64,000 nt of DNA from Mucilaginibacter inviolabilis (GTDB taxonomy: Bacteria > Bacteroidota > Bacteroidia > Sphingobacteriales > Sphingobacteriaceae): positions 3,472,001 to 3,536,000 of the forward strand of contig NZ_JAANAT010000001.1 of NCBI RefSeq assembly GCF_011089895.1, in the 5' to 3' direction. How positions within the stretch are numbered: position 1 is the first letter of the stretch; each line of letters begins with the position of its first letter. Both the position numbers and the translations under genes were made by a program. Below are positions 51,712-60,887 of this stretch, in pieces. Below the pieces are notes generated by a model, which saw only the letters and a program-made list of their open reading frames with translations, did no database searches and was not told the DNA's origin.

Positions 51712-54159
51712 TTACTGACTGGCCCCGCTACTTTTGCTACCGTTTTTGGTATCATCGTTATTGATACTGCGCTGGTTCTTTTTAATATCGCTGCTCAACT
51801 TACCAAATTTATAATTAACCCTGATAGCAAAGTGGCGGTATGGGTTTTCCCTGCTGATGGTTTGAGAAAAATCGGGTGTGTTGGTAGTATTGGTAAATGC
51901 CCTGTATTTACTATAAGGGTTATTAGCTACAAGGGTTACTGTGAATTTTTTCTTAAACAAATCCTTGGCAACGCTATAAGAGTTATAGATAAAGTTGCTT
52001 GATTTACCTTGCAGGGTTACATCACCACTAAAGAAACCGGCATTATAACCAAACCTGTAAGTATCGCCCAGTTTATAGGTAAAACTGGCAAATGCATTAC
52101 CAATGTATCCTCCGTTTTTAAAGAACTGGTCGTTGTAAACACCTTTTAACCACACATGTGAAATTTGCCCGTTTAAACTAACAGTAAGAGGCTTGATGAT
52201 AGAAAAATTGGTATTGACATTAAAACCCAGCGTACGGTTACTGCCCAGGTTTTGATAAGTAGTGTAGGTTACCGTATCGCGCAAACTGCTTATAGTTTGG
52301 ATAGAGTTATTGGAGAACGCGTAACTTAAACCCACCGTAACAGATGCCTTTTTAAAATTACTATAAGTAAGATCAAAAGTATTATTTAATTCGGGGCGCA
52401 GATCCGGGTTACCGGTACTGATGAATTTAGGATTTGAATTATCAACGAAGGGGTTAAGCTGGTATATACCGGGACGTTGTATACGCTGCGTAAAACCGAA
52501 ATTAATACTGCTGCTGTTAAGGCTGCGTTGTATGGATATAGATGGTATCAGGTTGTTATAGCCCTTATCAAGCGGCGTGCCTACAAAATCAGCCGTAACT
52601 TGGGTATGTTCAATACGTAAGCCTGCTTTTACTGTCCATTTAGTTAGTTTTAATTGATAGGAATTGTAAAAACTGGTCACATCCTGATGATAATCAAACG
52701 TACTGGTTTGCCCCGTGTTAACCACATATTGGTTTGTATTAGGATCCAAATCATCACGTCCGAAATCACTGAAGTTATTCCGTAAGATGGCTTTACCTCC
52801 AGCTTCGATACTCAATTTTTTAAGCGGATATACATAATCAAGCTGAATGGTATGCTCCCGGTTACCAGCATTATTACGTTGTCTGAAATCGGGATTATTC
52901 ACTGCATCATAATTAAATCTGTCGGTAAATGCGTTTGAACTTGTTTGGTCACTTGGCGAATAGCTGTATTTGTAAGACAAGGTCAGCAGCTCATCCTTAT
53001 GATTTTTGAAGTTTCGCTGGTAATTGATGGCGATGTCGGCTCCTTTATCTTTACTGTTACTGGTAGTAATATTACGATAAGCTTCATCAAGTGTGCCTAC
53101 ATTGTTAACCCGGTTTGACTGAAGGGAGCCACTTTGGTCAAAATGCCCCTGGAAGATTTCAAATGAACCTGTGATCAGATCAAGACTATCTATTTCATAA
53201 CTTAATTCGGCATTAGCATATTTATACTTACCACCAAATGTCCTGCTACCGTCTTGGTTTAATATACTTGATAATGAATTATTTACAAATTGCGTTTGAA
53301 TATTGTGCGTTGACCCGGTTACATCTTTTTGTGTACCAAAACCTGCATAACCAGAAAGACCAAACTTACCCTGTTTCACGGTAGCGTTAAGATTATACCC
53401 CGGTCCCCAAACAGAATTGTAGCGTGCATTAATACTTCCGTTATATCCCTGATCAGCGTTTTTCTTGGTAATGATGTTGATAATACCTGTTAAGCCTTCC
53501 GCATCGTATTTAGCAGGTGGTGTAGTGATCACCTCAATCTTTTCGATATTCGTTGCCGGCATCGCTTTCAATACATCCGACGGGCTTTTGGCCATCAATG
53601 CCGATTCTTTTCCGTTGATCAGGATTTTATAATTACCGCTTCCCTTCAGTTTGATATTGTCATCTCCGTCAACCGATAAAAGTGGCACTTTACGCATCAT
53701 ATCTAAAGCCGATACAGCTTTACTTTCAGGATCAGCTGTTACATCATAAGAGAGGCGGTCGACCTCTTGCTTAAGGGTTGGTCGCACTGCCGTTACAGTA
53801 ACTTCTTTTAATTCTTTGTTAGATGGGGCTAGTAAAATTTTACCAGCGTTAAATTCATTACCAGTCAACTTTACAGGTAAAATCTTGGTAGCATAGCCGA
53901 TAAAAGCAACTACCAGCTGATAAGTTTTACCATCAGGGGCTTTTAATTCAAAACTTCCGTCGTCTTTGGCAAGGGTACTTTTTACGGGGGTATGTGTAGC
54001 AGCATCTTGCAGCGCTACCGTAACATAGCCTAAGGGTTTGTTTAATGCCGAATCAATTACAGAGCCCTTAACAGTTATGTTTGTTGGCGAATTTTGTGTT
54101 TGGGCAAAGCATATCGCCGAAATATAACAGGAAAGCAGGGTCAGTAAAAATTGTTTCAT
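51712..54159 (-). CDS. Outer-membrane beta-barrel receptor with carboxypeptidase-regulatory-like domain (TonB-dependent-receptor-like)
   Basis: 815 residues: signal peptide (MKQFLLTLLSCYISAICFAQ), a CarboxypepD_reg-like domain (about 28-112, VKGSVIDSALNKPLGYVTVA), a plug domain (about 120-230, with GSGNYKILINGKESALM and PPAKYDAEGLTGIINIITKK), then a long beta barrel of the OMP_b-brl_3 type. No clear TonB box is seen. These proteins import or assemble unknown substrates in the outer membrane. No SusD partner gene is adjacent, so polysaccharide uptake is not indicated. A C-terminal polar tail (NDDTKNGSKSSGASQ) extends beyond the last strand. Confidence 0.88.
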   Translation of the reverse strand: MKQFLLTLLSCYISAICFAQTQNSPTNITVKGSVIDSALNKPLGYVTVALQDAATHTPVKSTLAKDDGSFELKAPDGKTYQLVVAFIGYATKILPVKLTGNEFNAGKILLAPSNKELKEVTVTAVRPTLKQEVDRLSYDVTADPESKAVSALDMMRKVPLLSVDGDDNIKLKGSGNYKILINGKESALMAKSPSDVLKAMPATNIEKIEVITTPPAKYDAEGLTGIINIITKKNADQGYNGSINARYNSVWGPGYNLNATVKQGKFGLSGYAGFGTQKDVTGSTHNIQTQFVNNSLSSILNQDGSRTFGGKYKYANAELSYEIDSLDLITGSFEIFQGHFDQSGSLQSNRVNNVGTLDEAYRNITTSNSKDKGADIAINYQRNFKNHKDELLTLSYKYSYSPSDQTSSNAFTDRFNYDAVNNPDFRQRNNAGNREHTIQLDYVYPLKKLSIEAGGKAILRNNFSDFGRDDLDPNTNQYVVNTGQTSTFDYHQDVTSFYNSYQLKLTKWTVKAGLRIEHTQVTADFVGTPLDKGYNNLIPSISIQRSLNSSSINFGFTQRIQRPGIYQLNPFVDNSNPKFISTGNPDLRPELNNTFDLTYSNFKKASVTVGLSYAFSNNSIQTISSLRDTVTYTTYQNLGSNRTLGFNVNTNFSIIKPLTVSLNGQISHVWLKGVYNDQFFKNGGYIGNAFASFTYKLGDTYRFGYNAGFFSGDVTLQGKSSNFIYNSYSVAKDLFKKKFTVTLVANNPYSKYRAFTNTTNTPDFSQTISRENPYRHFAIRVNYKFGKLSSDIKKNQRSINNDDTKNGSKSSGASQ

Positions 54160-54268
54160 AAGGATTTAGTGATAAGACGTCATTAGTTATTCAACTGTTG
54201 CATACAGCAAAAACTATTTAATAAATCTTAACTAAGCAATTAGTTTACACCTGAAACGAAGGGATGTA

Positions 54269-54829
54269 TTATTTATTATACCGGGTCATGGTTAATTCTG
54301 TACCGATGGTAGCGAAGCCCTTGATCATTTCGATTGAGCGATCAATCAATGCAGGAAGCTCAGGCTTTTCATCGTCGTCAAAACCACTTAATACATAATC
54401 AACCTGGCGGCCTTTGGGGTAATTGTCGCCCACGCCAAACCGGAGGCGTGCATAGTTATTGTGACCAAGCGTAGTTTCGATATGTTTTAAACCATTGTGC
54501 CCAGCGGCGCTACCTTTAGGTTTTAAGCGTAGGGTGCCTAAGGGAAGAGCAATATCATCAACCAATACCAGTACATTTTCAACAGGTATTTTCAACTCCT
54601 TCATCCAATGATTCATGGCTTTGCCACTTAGGTTCATATAAGTAGTTGGTTTAATAAGATGCAGCGTACGGCCTTTGAACGACACTTCGCTGTAATAGGC
54701 CAGGCGCATGTGGTAAAACTTGGCGCCTTCTTGCTTAGCCAACTCATCCAGTATCATAAACCCTATATTATGCCTAGTATCAGCATATTCGGGTCCTATA
54801 TTTCCTAAACCAACTATAAGATATTTCAT
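54269..54829 (-). CDS. pth: Peptidyl-tRNA hydrolase
   Basis: 186 residues; releases tRNA from stalled peptidyl-tRNA. The N-terminal LIVGLGNIGPEYADTRHNIGF holds N10 and the catalytic H20; the KPTTYMNLSGKAM and LVLVDDIALPLG segments are also standard. Third gene of the prs-rplY-pth run, a common bacterial order. The start codon is flush with a C-rich repeat arm and the gap to rplY also holds a terminator-like hairpin. Confidence 0.96.
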   Translation of the reverse strand: MKYLIVGLGNIGPEYADTRHNIGFMILDELAKQEGAKFYHMRLAYYSEVSFKGRTLHLIKPTTYMNLSGKAMNHWMKELKIPVENVLVLVDDIALPLGTLRLKPKGSAAGHNGLKHIETTLGHNNYARLRFGVGDNYPKGRQVDYVLSGFDDDEKPELPALIDRSIEMIKGFATIGTELTMTRYNK

Positions 54830-54973
54830 GCCCCCTAGCCCCCTGAAGAGGGAATTTTTGATTTACTTAAATTAAAGTGCGAAGATATTATTTTTAAACA
54901 AAAACAGCGATAAGTTACCTTATCGCTGTTTTAATAGTTCCCCTTTTATTCCCTCTTCAGGGAATTAAGGAGC
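54830..54973. repeat. CCCCCT-type paired arms between rplY and pth
   Basis: Adjoining the pth start: GCCCCCTAGCCCCCTGAAGA then GGGAAT. Adjoining the rplY stop: ATTCCCTCTTCAGGGAATTA. A hairpin (54901-54932) sits between the arms. Confidence 0.7.
54901..54932 (-). terminator. Hairpin between rplY and pth
   Basis: 14-bp perfect stem AAAACAGCGATAAG / CTTATCGCTGTTTT around TTAC. It could end or attenuate the prs-rplY message. Confidence 0.7.
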
Positions 54974-55558
54974 TTACTTTTTACCTGAAGCAGCTTCCTG
55001 CTCAGCCTGACGTAATGCACGTGAAGTAGTTACAGATACGATAGTATCTTCCTGAGCATTGGTGATAGTAAGGTTTGGCAATTTAATTTCACCAACTTTT
55101 ACTGATTTACCAACTTCCAGAGCTTCAATGCTTACTTCAATAGCATCTAAATGATCTTTAGGCAATGCTTTGATGCGCAGTTTCCTTAATTTCTGAACTA
55201 ATTTACCACCCACTTTAACACCTGGAGATGTACCGGTTAATTTAACAGGGATCTCGATAGTGATTGGCTTTTTCTCGTCAAGCAATAAAAAGTCAACGTG
55301 GATAATTTGTTCAGTTAAAGGATGAAACTGAATATCTTTAATGATAGCTTGTGATTTAACACCAGCAATTTCAAGATCGATGAAATGAACAACCGGAGTA
55401 TAAACAACGGCTCTCAAATCAGCTGCGGACACTGCAAAGTGGGATTGTGTTGGCCCACCGTAAAGTACTGCAGGCACTAAGCCTTGATAACGCAGTTCTT
55501 TAGCGTCTCTTTTCCCTACGTTCTCTCTTGGAGAACCGCTAATAGCAATTGATTTCAT
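54974..55558 (-). CDS. rplY: Ribosomal protein bL25, CTC (long) form
   Basis: 194 residues, binds 5S rRNA in the large subunit. The N-terminal L25 domain (to about 90, AISGSPRENVGKRDAKELRY) is followed by the CTC-type C-terminal beta domain (about 95-185, EIPVKLTGTSPGVKVGGKLV). Placed between prs and pth, the standard ctc context. Confidence 0.96.
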   Translation of the reverse strand: MKSIAISGSPRENVGKRDAKELRYQGLVPAVLYGGPTQSHFAVSAADLRAVVYTPVVHFIDLEIAGVKSQAIIKDIQFHPLTEQIIHVDFLLLDEKKPITIEIPVKLTGTSPGVKVGGKLVQKLRKLRIKALPKDHLDAIEVSIEALEVGKSVKVGEIKLPNLTITNAQEDTIVSVTTSRALRQAEQEAASGKK

Positions 55559-55574
55559 TATTTGTATTTATTTA

Positions 55575-55690
55575 TTTGTTAAGTTCATGGTTCATAGATC
55601 ATTGTTCATGGCATCTAATCCGCACAAATATTTTTATTCTATTCAAAATCCATGTTTCCGGCTATGAACCATCAACCATGAACTATAAGC
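55575..55690. repeat. TTCATGGTTCATAG-type paired arms between prs and rplY
   Basis: AAGTTCATGGTTCATAGATC and TTGTTCATGG on one side, GGCTATGAACCATCAACCAT and GAACTATAAGC on the other; inverted complements with an AT-rich centre. The same word occurs at 39890-39915. Confidence 0.7.
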
Positions 55691-55696
55691 TTTCTA

Positions 55697-56641
55697 TCAA
55701 TCTACCCTAAACAACTGGCTGATAGAACCGTGCTCGTTTACATTACTGATAGCCTTTGCAAACAGTTCAGCAGTTGATAATACCTTTATTTTAGGGCTTG
55801 TTTGCTTTAACGGTATAGTATCAGTAACTATCAGTTCAGTTAAAGCCGAATTTTCGATAGTTTCATAAGCTTTGCCTGATAGTACCGGATGTGTACAAAC
55901 CGCGCGTACGCTGCGTGCACCACGTTCCATAATCAATCCTGCTGCTTTAGCCAATGTACCGGCTGTATCACAGATATCATCAATCAGCACAATATCCTGA
56001 TCGGTAACATCGCCAATAAGCGTCATGGACTCAATTTCATTAGCACGTTTACGACGTTTATCGCAAATTACAACCTCTGCATTAAAGAACTTCGCGAAAC
56101 TGCGTGCCCTGTATGAACCACCCATATCCGGTGATGCAATGGTTAAATTTTCTAAACCCAGGCTTTTGATATAAGGTACAAAAATGATAGAAGCATCCAG
56201 GTGATCAACCGGTATATCAAAAAAGCCCTGTATCTGCGCAGCGTGCAGATCCATGGTCATGATGCGGTTAATACCTGCAGCAACCAACAAATTGGCTACC
56301 AGTTTAGCACTAATAGCCACACGAGGCTTATCTTTCCTGTCCTGACGGGCCAATCCAAAATACGGAATAACGGCACTTACATAATGTGATGAAGCACGAC
56401 GGGCGGCATCAATCATCATCAGTAATTCCATCAGGTTATCAGTGGGCTGGTTGGTACTCTGGATCAGGAATACATCGCATCCCCTTACAGATTCATTAAA
56501 GTGTGGCTGAAATTCACCGTCACTAAAGCGTGAAAGCACCACGTCACCTAATTCGCGGCCATAAGCATCAGCAATTTTTTGCGCCAGCTCTTTAGAGCCT
56601 GATCCTGCAAATAACTTAACCGGATTAAATTGTAATGGCAT
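55697..56641 (-). CDS. prs: Ribose-phosphate pyrophosphokinase
   Basis: Makes PRPP from ribose-5-phosphate and ATP; 314 residues, normal length. Seen: VKLFAGSGSKELAQKIA, the divalent-cation/ribose segment DLHAAQIQGFFDIPVDHL, flexible-loop basic residues in CDKRRKRANE, and the PRPP-binding loop VLIDDICDTAGTLAKAA. First protein gene after tRNA-Gln in the minus-strand tRNA-prs-rplY-pth series. Confidence 0.97.
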   Translation of the reverse strand: MPLQFNPVKLFAGSGSKELAQKIADAYGRELGDVVLSRFSDGEFQPHFNESVRGCDVFLIQSTNQPTDNLMELLMMIDAARRASSHYVSAVIPYFGLARQDRKDKPRVAISAKLVANLLVAAGINRIMTMDLHAAQIQGFFDIPVDHLDASIIFVPYIKSLGLENLTIASPDMGGSYRARSFAKFFNAEVVICDKRRKRANEIESMTLIGDVTDQDIVLIDDICDTAGTLAKAAGLIMERGARSVRAVCTHPVLSGKAYETIENSALTELIVTDTIPLKQTSPKIKVLSTAELFAKAISNVNEHGSISQLFRVD

Positions 56642-56644
56642 CTT

Positions 56645-56790
56645 CTTGTTTTGGATTTGGGATCTTCGATTTAGGATTAGCCTTAATCTTAAATCACTTT
56701 ACACTTACAACCTGTATAAAAAACAATTCGGATTTCAATTTTCTATCAGACCTAAATCCGAAATTGAAAATCAGAAATCCGAAATTTTCA
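56645..56790. repeat. GATTTGGGATCTTCGATTTAGG-type paired arms (shortened name) between tRNA-Gln and prs
   Basis: TTTGGATTTGGGATCTTCGA then TTTAGGATTA near the prs start, and GACCTAAATCCGAAATTGAA then AATCAGAAATCCGAAA near the tRNA; inverted complements. Another word family with the same layout. Confidence 0.65.
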
Positions 56791-56793
56791 TTG

Positions 56794-56864
56794 TTGCCCG
56801 ACCAGGATTCGAACCTAGACAAACGGTACCAAAAACCGTCGTACTACCATTATACTATCAGGCA
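56794..56864 (-). tRNA. tRNA-Gln (anticodon TTG)
   Basis: 71-nt cloverleaf on the minus strand. The acceptor stem TGCCTGA/TCGGGCA gives seven pairs (one T-G), the anticodon arm is ACGGT-TTTTGGT-ACCGT with anticodon TTG, and the T-arm holds GGTTCGAATCC. The CCA end is not encoded: the next bases are CAATG. It lies upstream of prs on the same strand. Confidence 0.93.
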
Positions 56865-57080
56865 ATCTCCTTTGGTTTGTTTTTACTCCCCGAAAAGGAA
56901 TGCAAATATAAGACGATTTTTTAACTCTCAAAAAGAATTTTAAAAAAGTATTTTCTATTGCCTTTTAACGTCTAAAACGGGCTAAAAAAGTGTTAATCCA
57001 CCGCTTTTGATTTTAACATCATAATACTTTTACTAATTTCGGGCTGCATTCAACCCTTTTTTCTATCGTAAAATTCAGAC

Positions 57081-60000
57081 ATGGACTACAAAAAGATCAA
57101 TAATATATTTGGCTGGGTAGCCTTTATCATTGCTTCGCTAACTTATATTTTAACTTTAGAGCCCTCTTCCAGCTTTTGGGATTGCGGCGAGTTTGTTGCC
57201 TGTATTTACCGTTTACAAGTGGCCCACCAACCCGGCGCCCCCCTGTTTACCATGATAGGAAAGGTGTTTACCTTACTTTCGATGGGTAATAATACCAAGG
57301 TAGCTTACTGGGCAAATATGGCTTCGGCGCTGGCCAGTGGAGCAACCATTATGTTCCTGTTTTGGACTATAACCGCCCTGGCTAAAAAACTATTGGTTAA
57401 AAAAGCCGAAGAAATAAATACTACAAACCTGATACTGATTATAGGTGCGGGTTTGGTTGGAGCCCTTGCTTACGCTTATTCGGATACTTTTTGGTTCTCG
57501 GCAGTAGAGTCTGAAGTTTACGCGCAATCATCCTTATGTACAGCTATCGTATTCTGGGCAATATTAAAATGGGATGCTCATGCCGATGAGCAACATGCTG
57601 ATAAATGGATAGTATTTATTGCCTATGTGATGGGCTTATCTATAGGTATACACCTATTAAACCTGTTAGTAATACCCGCTATAGCGCTGGTGATATACTT
57701 CCGCAGAGCGAAAAACATCACTTCCAAAGGTACTTTCTGGGCATTTTTTGCTGGTATAGTGGCAGTAGCCTTTGTACTTTGGGGCGTTATTCAATATACC
57801 GTAAAAGGTGCGGCCTTTTCCGATCTGCTTTTTGTAAATACACTGGGCTTCGGCTTTGGCAGCGGGGCAGTAGTGTTTTTTGTTTTACTGATAGCCACCA
57901 TCGTATCGGGTATATATTATACTATTAAACCCCTAAAACCGGCTATTATCGTAGCGGCGGTATGCTTTATACTGGCATTAGGTATCAGTGCAGGGATTAT
58001 TGGTGTAGTGGTAGGCGCGGCAGTACTCGCATTGTTAGAATATGTGGTTAAAATACGCCAGAAACGTTTCGCTTTAAATACCTTTTTAATTTGCCTGCTG
58101 TTCATCCTTTTTGGTTACAGCTCATTTGTGATGATCGTGGTTAGGGCTAAAGCTAACCCGAACTTAAATAACAGCGATCCTGAAAACGCATTTGCGCTTA
58201 ACAGCTATTTGAACCGCGACCAGTATGGTGATACACCTCTGCTTTATGGTCAATTTTTTGATTCAACACCAACCGAACAAACCGAAGGCGCCACTATTTA
58301 CCGTCGCGGCGAAACCAAATATGAGGTGGCTGGTAAAAAACTAACCACTGTTTATGATCGCAATACCCCATTCCCGCGTATGTTTAGCGACAAGGCCGGT
58401 CACCCTGATTTTTACAGGGCTTGGAGTAAACTGGGCCAAAGCGAACACCCTACCTTTGCCACCAACCTGGGTTTTTTTGGCACCTGGCAGGTAAACCAAA
58501 TGTACACCCGCTATTTTTTATGGAATTTTGTTGGTCGTGCCAATGATCTTGACGGTCAAACCGGTGCTATTGATGGCAAAGGCGGTATAGATGGTTCCTG
58601 GTTAAGCGGCTGGGATTTCAGCAAACCCCTGCCTTATGCTGTTACCGAAAGCAAAAGCTATAACCGTTTATTCTTTTTACCGTTGATCATTGGCCTTATC
58701 GGCTTATTCTTCCATTTTTGGCGCGATCAGCGAAATGCAGGTGTGGTATTGGTACTGTTCTTTTTTACAGGCCTCGCCATTGTGTTATACCTCAACCAGG
58801 ACCCATTACAGCCACGTGAGCGTGATTACGCTTATGCAGGTTCGTTTTATGCCTTTGCCATTTGGATTGGTTTGGGCGTACTGGCTATCGCCGATTTTCT
58901 GTCTAAAAAGATCAACGCTAAAACAAGCGCTATTATAGCTACGCTGATTTGTTTACTGGCAGCGCCCGTGCTAATGGCCAACCAGGAATGGGACGATCAC
59001 GACCGCTCTACCAAGCTTACACCGCACGATATGGCTTATAACTACCTCAACTCCTGCGCCCCAAATGCTATTCTATTCACCTACGGTGATAATGATACTT
59101 ACCCGCTTTGGTATATACAGGAGGTTGAAAATGTACGCCCCGATGTACGTATTGTGAACTTAAGCTTACTGGGTACCGACTGGTACATCCGCGGTATGAA
59201 AAATAAAATGAACGAATCAGAGCCATTGCCTATCAGCATGTCTAATGACAAGTTTAAACCCGGTGTGCGTGATGTTATTTATTTTAACGACCAAAAATTG
59301 GTCGGTGCTACCGAACTGAAAGAGGTTTTTGATTTTATGACCTCTGATGATAAGTCAACCATGGTAGAGTATAACAATGGCGATGTGGCCAACTACCTGC
59401 CTACCAAAAACTTCAAATTGACTATTGACCCTAACCAGGTGGTACAAACCGGTACCGTTCCGGCTGCTGAGAAAGATAAGATAGTGCCCGAAATGGACTG
59501 GACCTTTAGTGGCCGCTATGTAACCAAAGATGTTTTGGCCATGATGGATATCCTATCGCACAATAACTGGAAACGCCCAATCTATTTCTCGGTAACCGTG
59601 CCTAACGATAATATGATAGGTCTGGACAAATATTTATACAACGAAGGCTTCGCTTATCGCTTAATGCCATTGAAACCAGATACCGCATCAAACGCGCTCG
59701 AAAACAGCAATACCCCAGTGATGTATCATAACATGATGACCAAGTTTAAGTGGGGTAATATGAAAACCGCGCGTTACCTTGACCACGAGTCCATGACCAT
59801 GTTTTACCCGTTGATTACCAGGCTTTACTCTAACCTGTCTGATAACCTGATGAAAGAGGGGCATAACGACCTGGCCAAAAATACATTGAAGAAATATGAC
59901 GAAGTAATGCCGGGCATTATCAATTCAACCGAGGTTGCTGTACGTAAATTTTATATGATTGAGAGTTCATATCGCCTGGGAGATATCCCACTGGCCAACA

Positions 60001-60233
60001 AGCTGTCCAACCAGGTTGACGATTATGTAAACAACCTGCTTAATTATAACTATGCGTTGTTACAACGTAATGAAATCAGTTTGGATAACAATCGCGATGT
60101 GCAATACTCCATACAAATTTTAAGCGGTCTGGTAGGCTTTACCAAAGAATTTAAACAGACGGAGTTAAACACCAAATTCAGTGCACAACTGAAGGGCTTT
60201 GAAGCGAAGTTTGGTATCAGCGCAAAGCGATAG
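57081..60233 (+). CDS. DUF2723 polytopic membrane protein (TMEM260/PMT-like glycosyltransferase family)
   Basis: 1050 residues. The N-terminal part has many membrane helices (about 10-30, 77-103, 122-140, 160-235, 253-350, 535-560 and following), and the conserved family start LEPSSSFWDCGEFVACIYRLQ with the acidic pair expected of GT-C enzymes. A large extracytoplasmic C-terminal part carries helical TPR-like segments. DUF2723 is related to TMEM260, reported as a protein O-mannosyltransferase, so a role in protein O-glycosylation or lipid-linked sugar transfer is plausible but not proven. Divergent from tRNA-Gln, with an AAAAAAGTGTTAA word in the upstream gap. Stand-alone gene. Confidence 0.85.
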   Translation: MDYKKINNIFGWVAFIIASLTYILTLEPSSSFWDCGEFVACIYRLQVAHQPGAPLFTMIGKVFTLLSMGNNTKVAYWANMASALASGATIMFLFWTITALAKKLLVKKAEEINTTNLILIIGAGLVGALAYAYSDTFWFSAVESEVYAQSSLCTAIVFWAILKWDAHADEQHADKWIVFIAYVMGLSIGIHLLNLLVIPAIALVIYFRRAKNITSKGTFWAFFAGIVAVAFVLWGVIQYTVKGAAFSDLLFVNTLGFGFGSGAVVFFVLLIATIVSGIYYTIKPLKPAIIVAAVCFILALGISAGIIGVVVGAAVLALLEYVVKIRQKRFALNTFLICLLFILFGYSSFVMIVVRAKANPNLNNSDPENAFALNSYLNRDQYGDTPLLYGQFFDSTPTEQTEGATIYRRGETKYEVAGKKLTTVYDRNTPFPRMFSDKAGHPDFYRAWSKLGQSEHPTFATNLGFFGTWQVNQMYTRYFLWNFVGRANDLDGQTGAIDGKGGIDGSWLSGWDFSKPLPYAVTESKSYNRLFFLPLIIGLIGLFFHFWRDQRNAGVVLVLFFFTGLAIVLYLNQDPLQPRERDYAYAGSFYAFAIWIGLGVLAIADFLSKKINAKTSAIIATLICLLAAPVLMANQEWDDHDRSTKLTPHDMAYNYLNSCAPNAILFTYGDNDTYPLWYIQEVENVRPDVRIVNLSLLGTDWYIRGMKNKMNESEPLPISMSNDKFKPGVRDVIYFNDQKLVGATELKEVFDFMTSDDKSTMVEYNNGDVANYLPTKNFKLTIDPNQVVQTGTVPAAEKDKIVPEMDWTFSGRYVTKDVLAMMDILSHNNWKRPIYFSVTVPNDNMIGLDKYLYNEGFAYRLMPLKPDTASNALENSNTPVMYHNMMTKFKWGNMKTARYLDHESMTMFYPLITRLYSNLSDNLMKEGHNDLAKNTLKKYDEVMPGIINSTEVAVRKFYMIESSYRLGDIPLANKLSNQVDDYVNNLLNYNYALLQRNEISLDNNRDVQYSIQILSGLVGFTKEFKQTELNTKFSAQLKGFEAKFGISAKR

Positions 60234-60344
60234 AAAGAATAATTAATAAAGCAGGGCTGTCACCCTGAGCACCGTCGAAGGGTAGAGCGTAGAGGCCTGC
60301 CCACCATACTTCGACAAGCTCAGCATGACAGCCTTTTTTTGGTT

Positions 60345-60454
60345 AAAAAGTGGGTTTACATGGGTTTACACTTTTTACGGTTAACATGAGTTTATATATC
60401 TGAAAATCAATACATTATATAATTTTAGCGTAAAAAAGTGTAAACCCACTTTTT
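60345..60454. repeat. AAAAAGTG-type element, copy 2 with perfect terminal inverted repeats
   Basis: 16-bp perfect inverted repeats AAAAAGTGGGTTTACA (60345-60360) and TGTAAACCCACTTTTT (60439-60454). Inside are a second TGGGTTTACA and CACTTTTTACGGTTAA. The first 40 bases nearly match 4889-4928. Confidence 0.75.
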
Positions 60455-60843
60455 GTTTGTTTAAAAGCTCATTTACGCCGCCGCGAAGGGGATGTCACCC
60501 TGAGCTCCGTCGAAGGGTCGAGCGCAGAGGCCCCTGCACCATGCTTCGACGGAGCTCAGCATGACACCCGTTAAAAGAGCTGACGTAAGCTGGAAGCTTA
60601 CCACATGCCACCCATGGGATACGCTACGCTAATCTCGCGGGAGCAAAACATCTCTCCATTATGTCATTGCAAGGTACGAAGCAATCTCCTCACGTTCTCA
60701 TTGGTAAGAATAGCTACGAGATTGCTTCGTACCTCGCAATGACATATCTTTTATAAAACTGATGAGACCTTAATTAAACGCGTCATTTCACCCTTAGAGG
60801 CTCCTGATTTCACAACTCAGCATGATAGCCTTTATCGTTAAAC

Positions 60844-60870
60844 AAAAAAAGCGGCATAAGCCGCTTTTTT
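60844..60870 (-). terminator. Terminator of accA
   Basis: AAAAAAGCGGC-ATAA-GCCGCTTTTTT, an 11-bp stem with A/T flanks, just after the accA stop on the minus strand; symmetric, so usable in both directions. Confidence 0.85.
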
Positions 60871-60887
60871 ATATAGATCAGAATTTT

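Larger units (their letters stand above)
60234..60887. repeat. Cluster of dispersed palindromic (REP-like) repeats
   Basis: About 650 bases without a gene, packed with repeats. Two GTCACCCTGAGC...CTCAGCATGACA hairpin units (60257-60333, 60493-60567) flank the AAAAAGTG-type element. Then come the GATACGCTACGCTAATCTCG segment (about 60627-60647), a TGTCATTGCAAGGTACGAAG...CGTACCTCGCAATGACA palindrome (60662-60744), a decayed TTCACCCTTAG...CTCAGCATGATAG unit (60781-60832), and the accA terminator. Confidence 0.75.
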
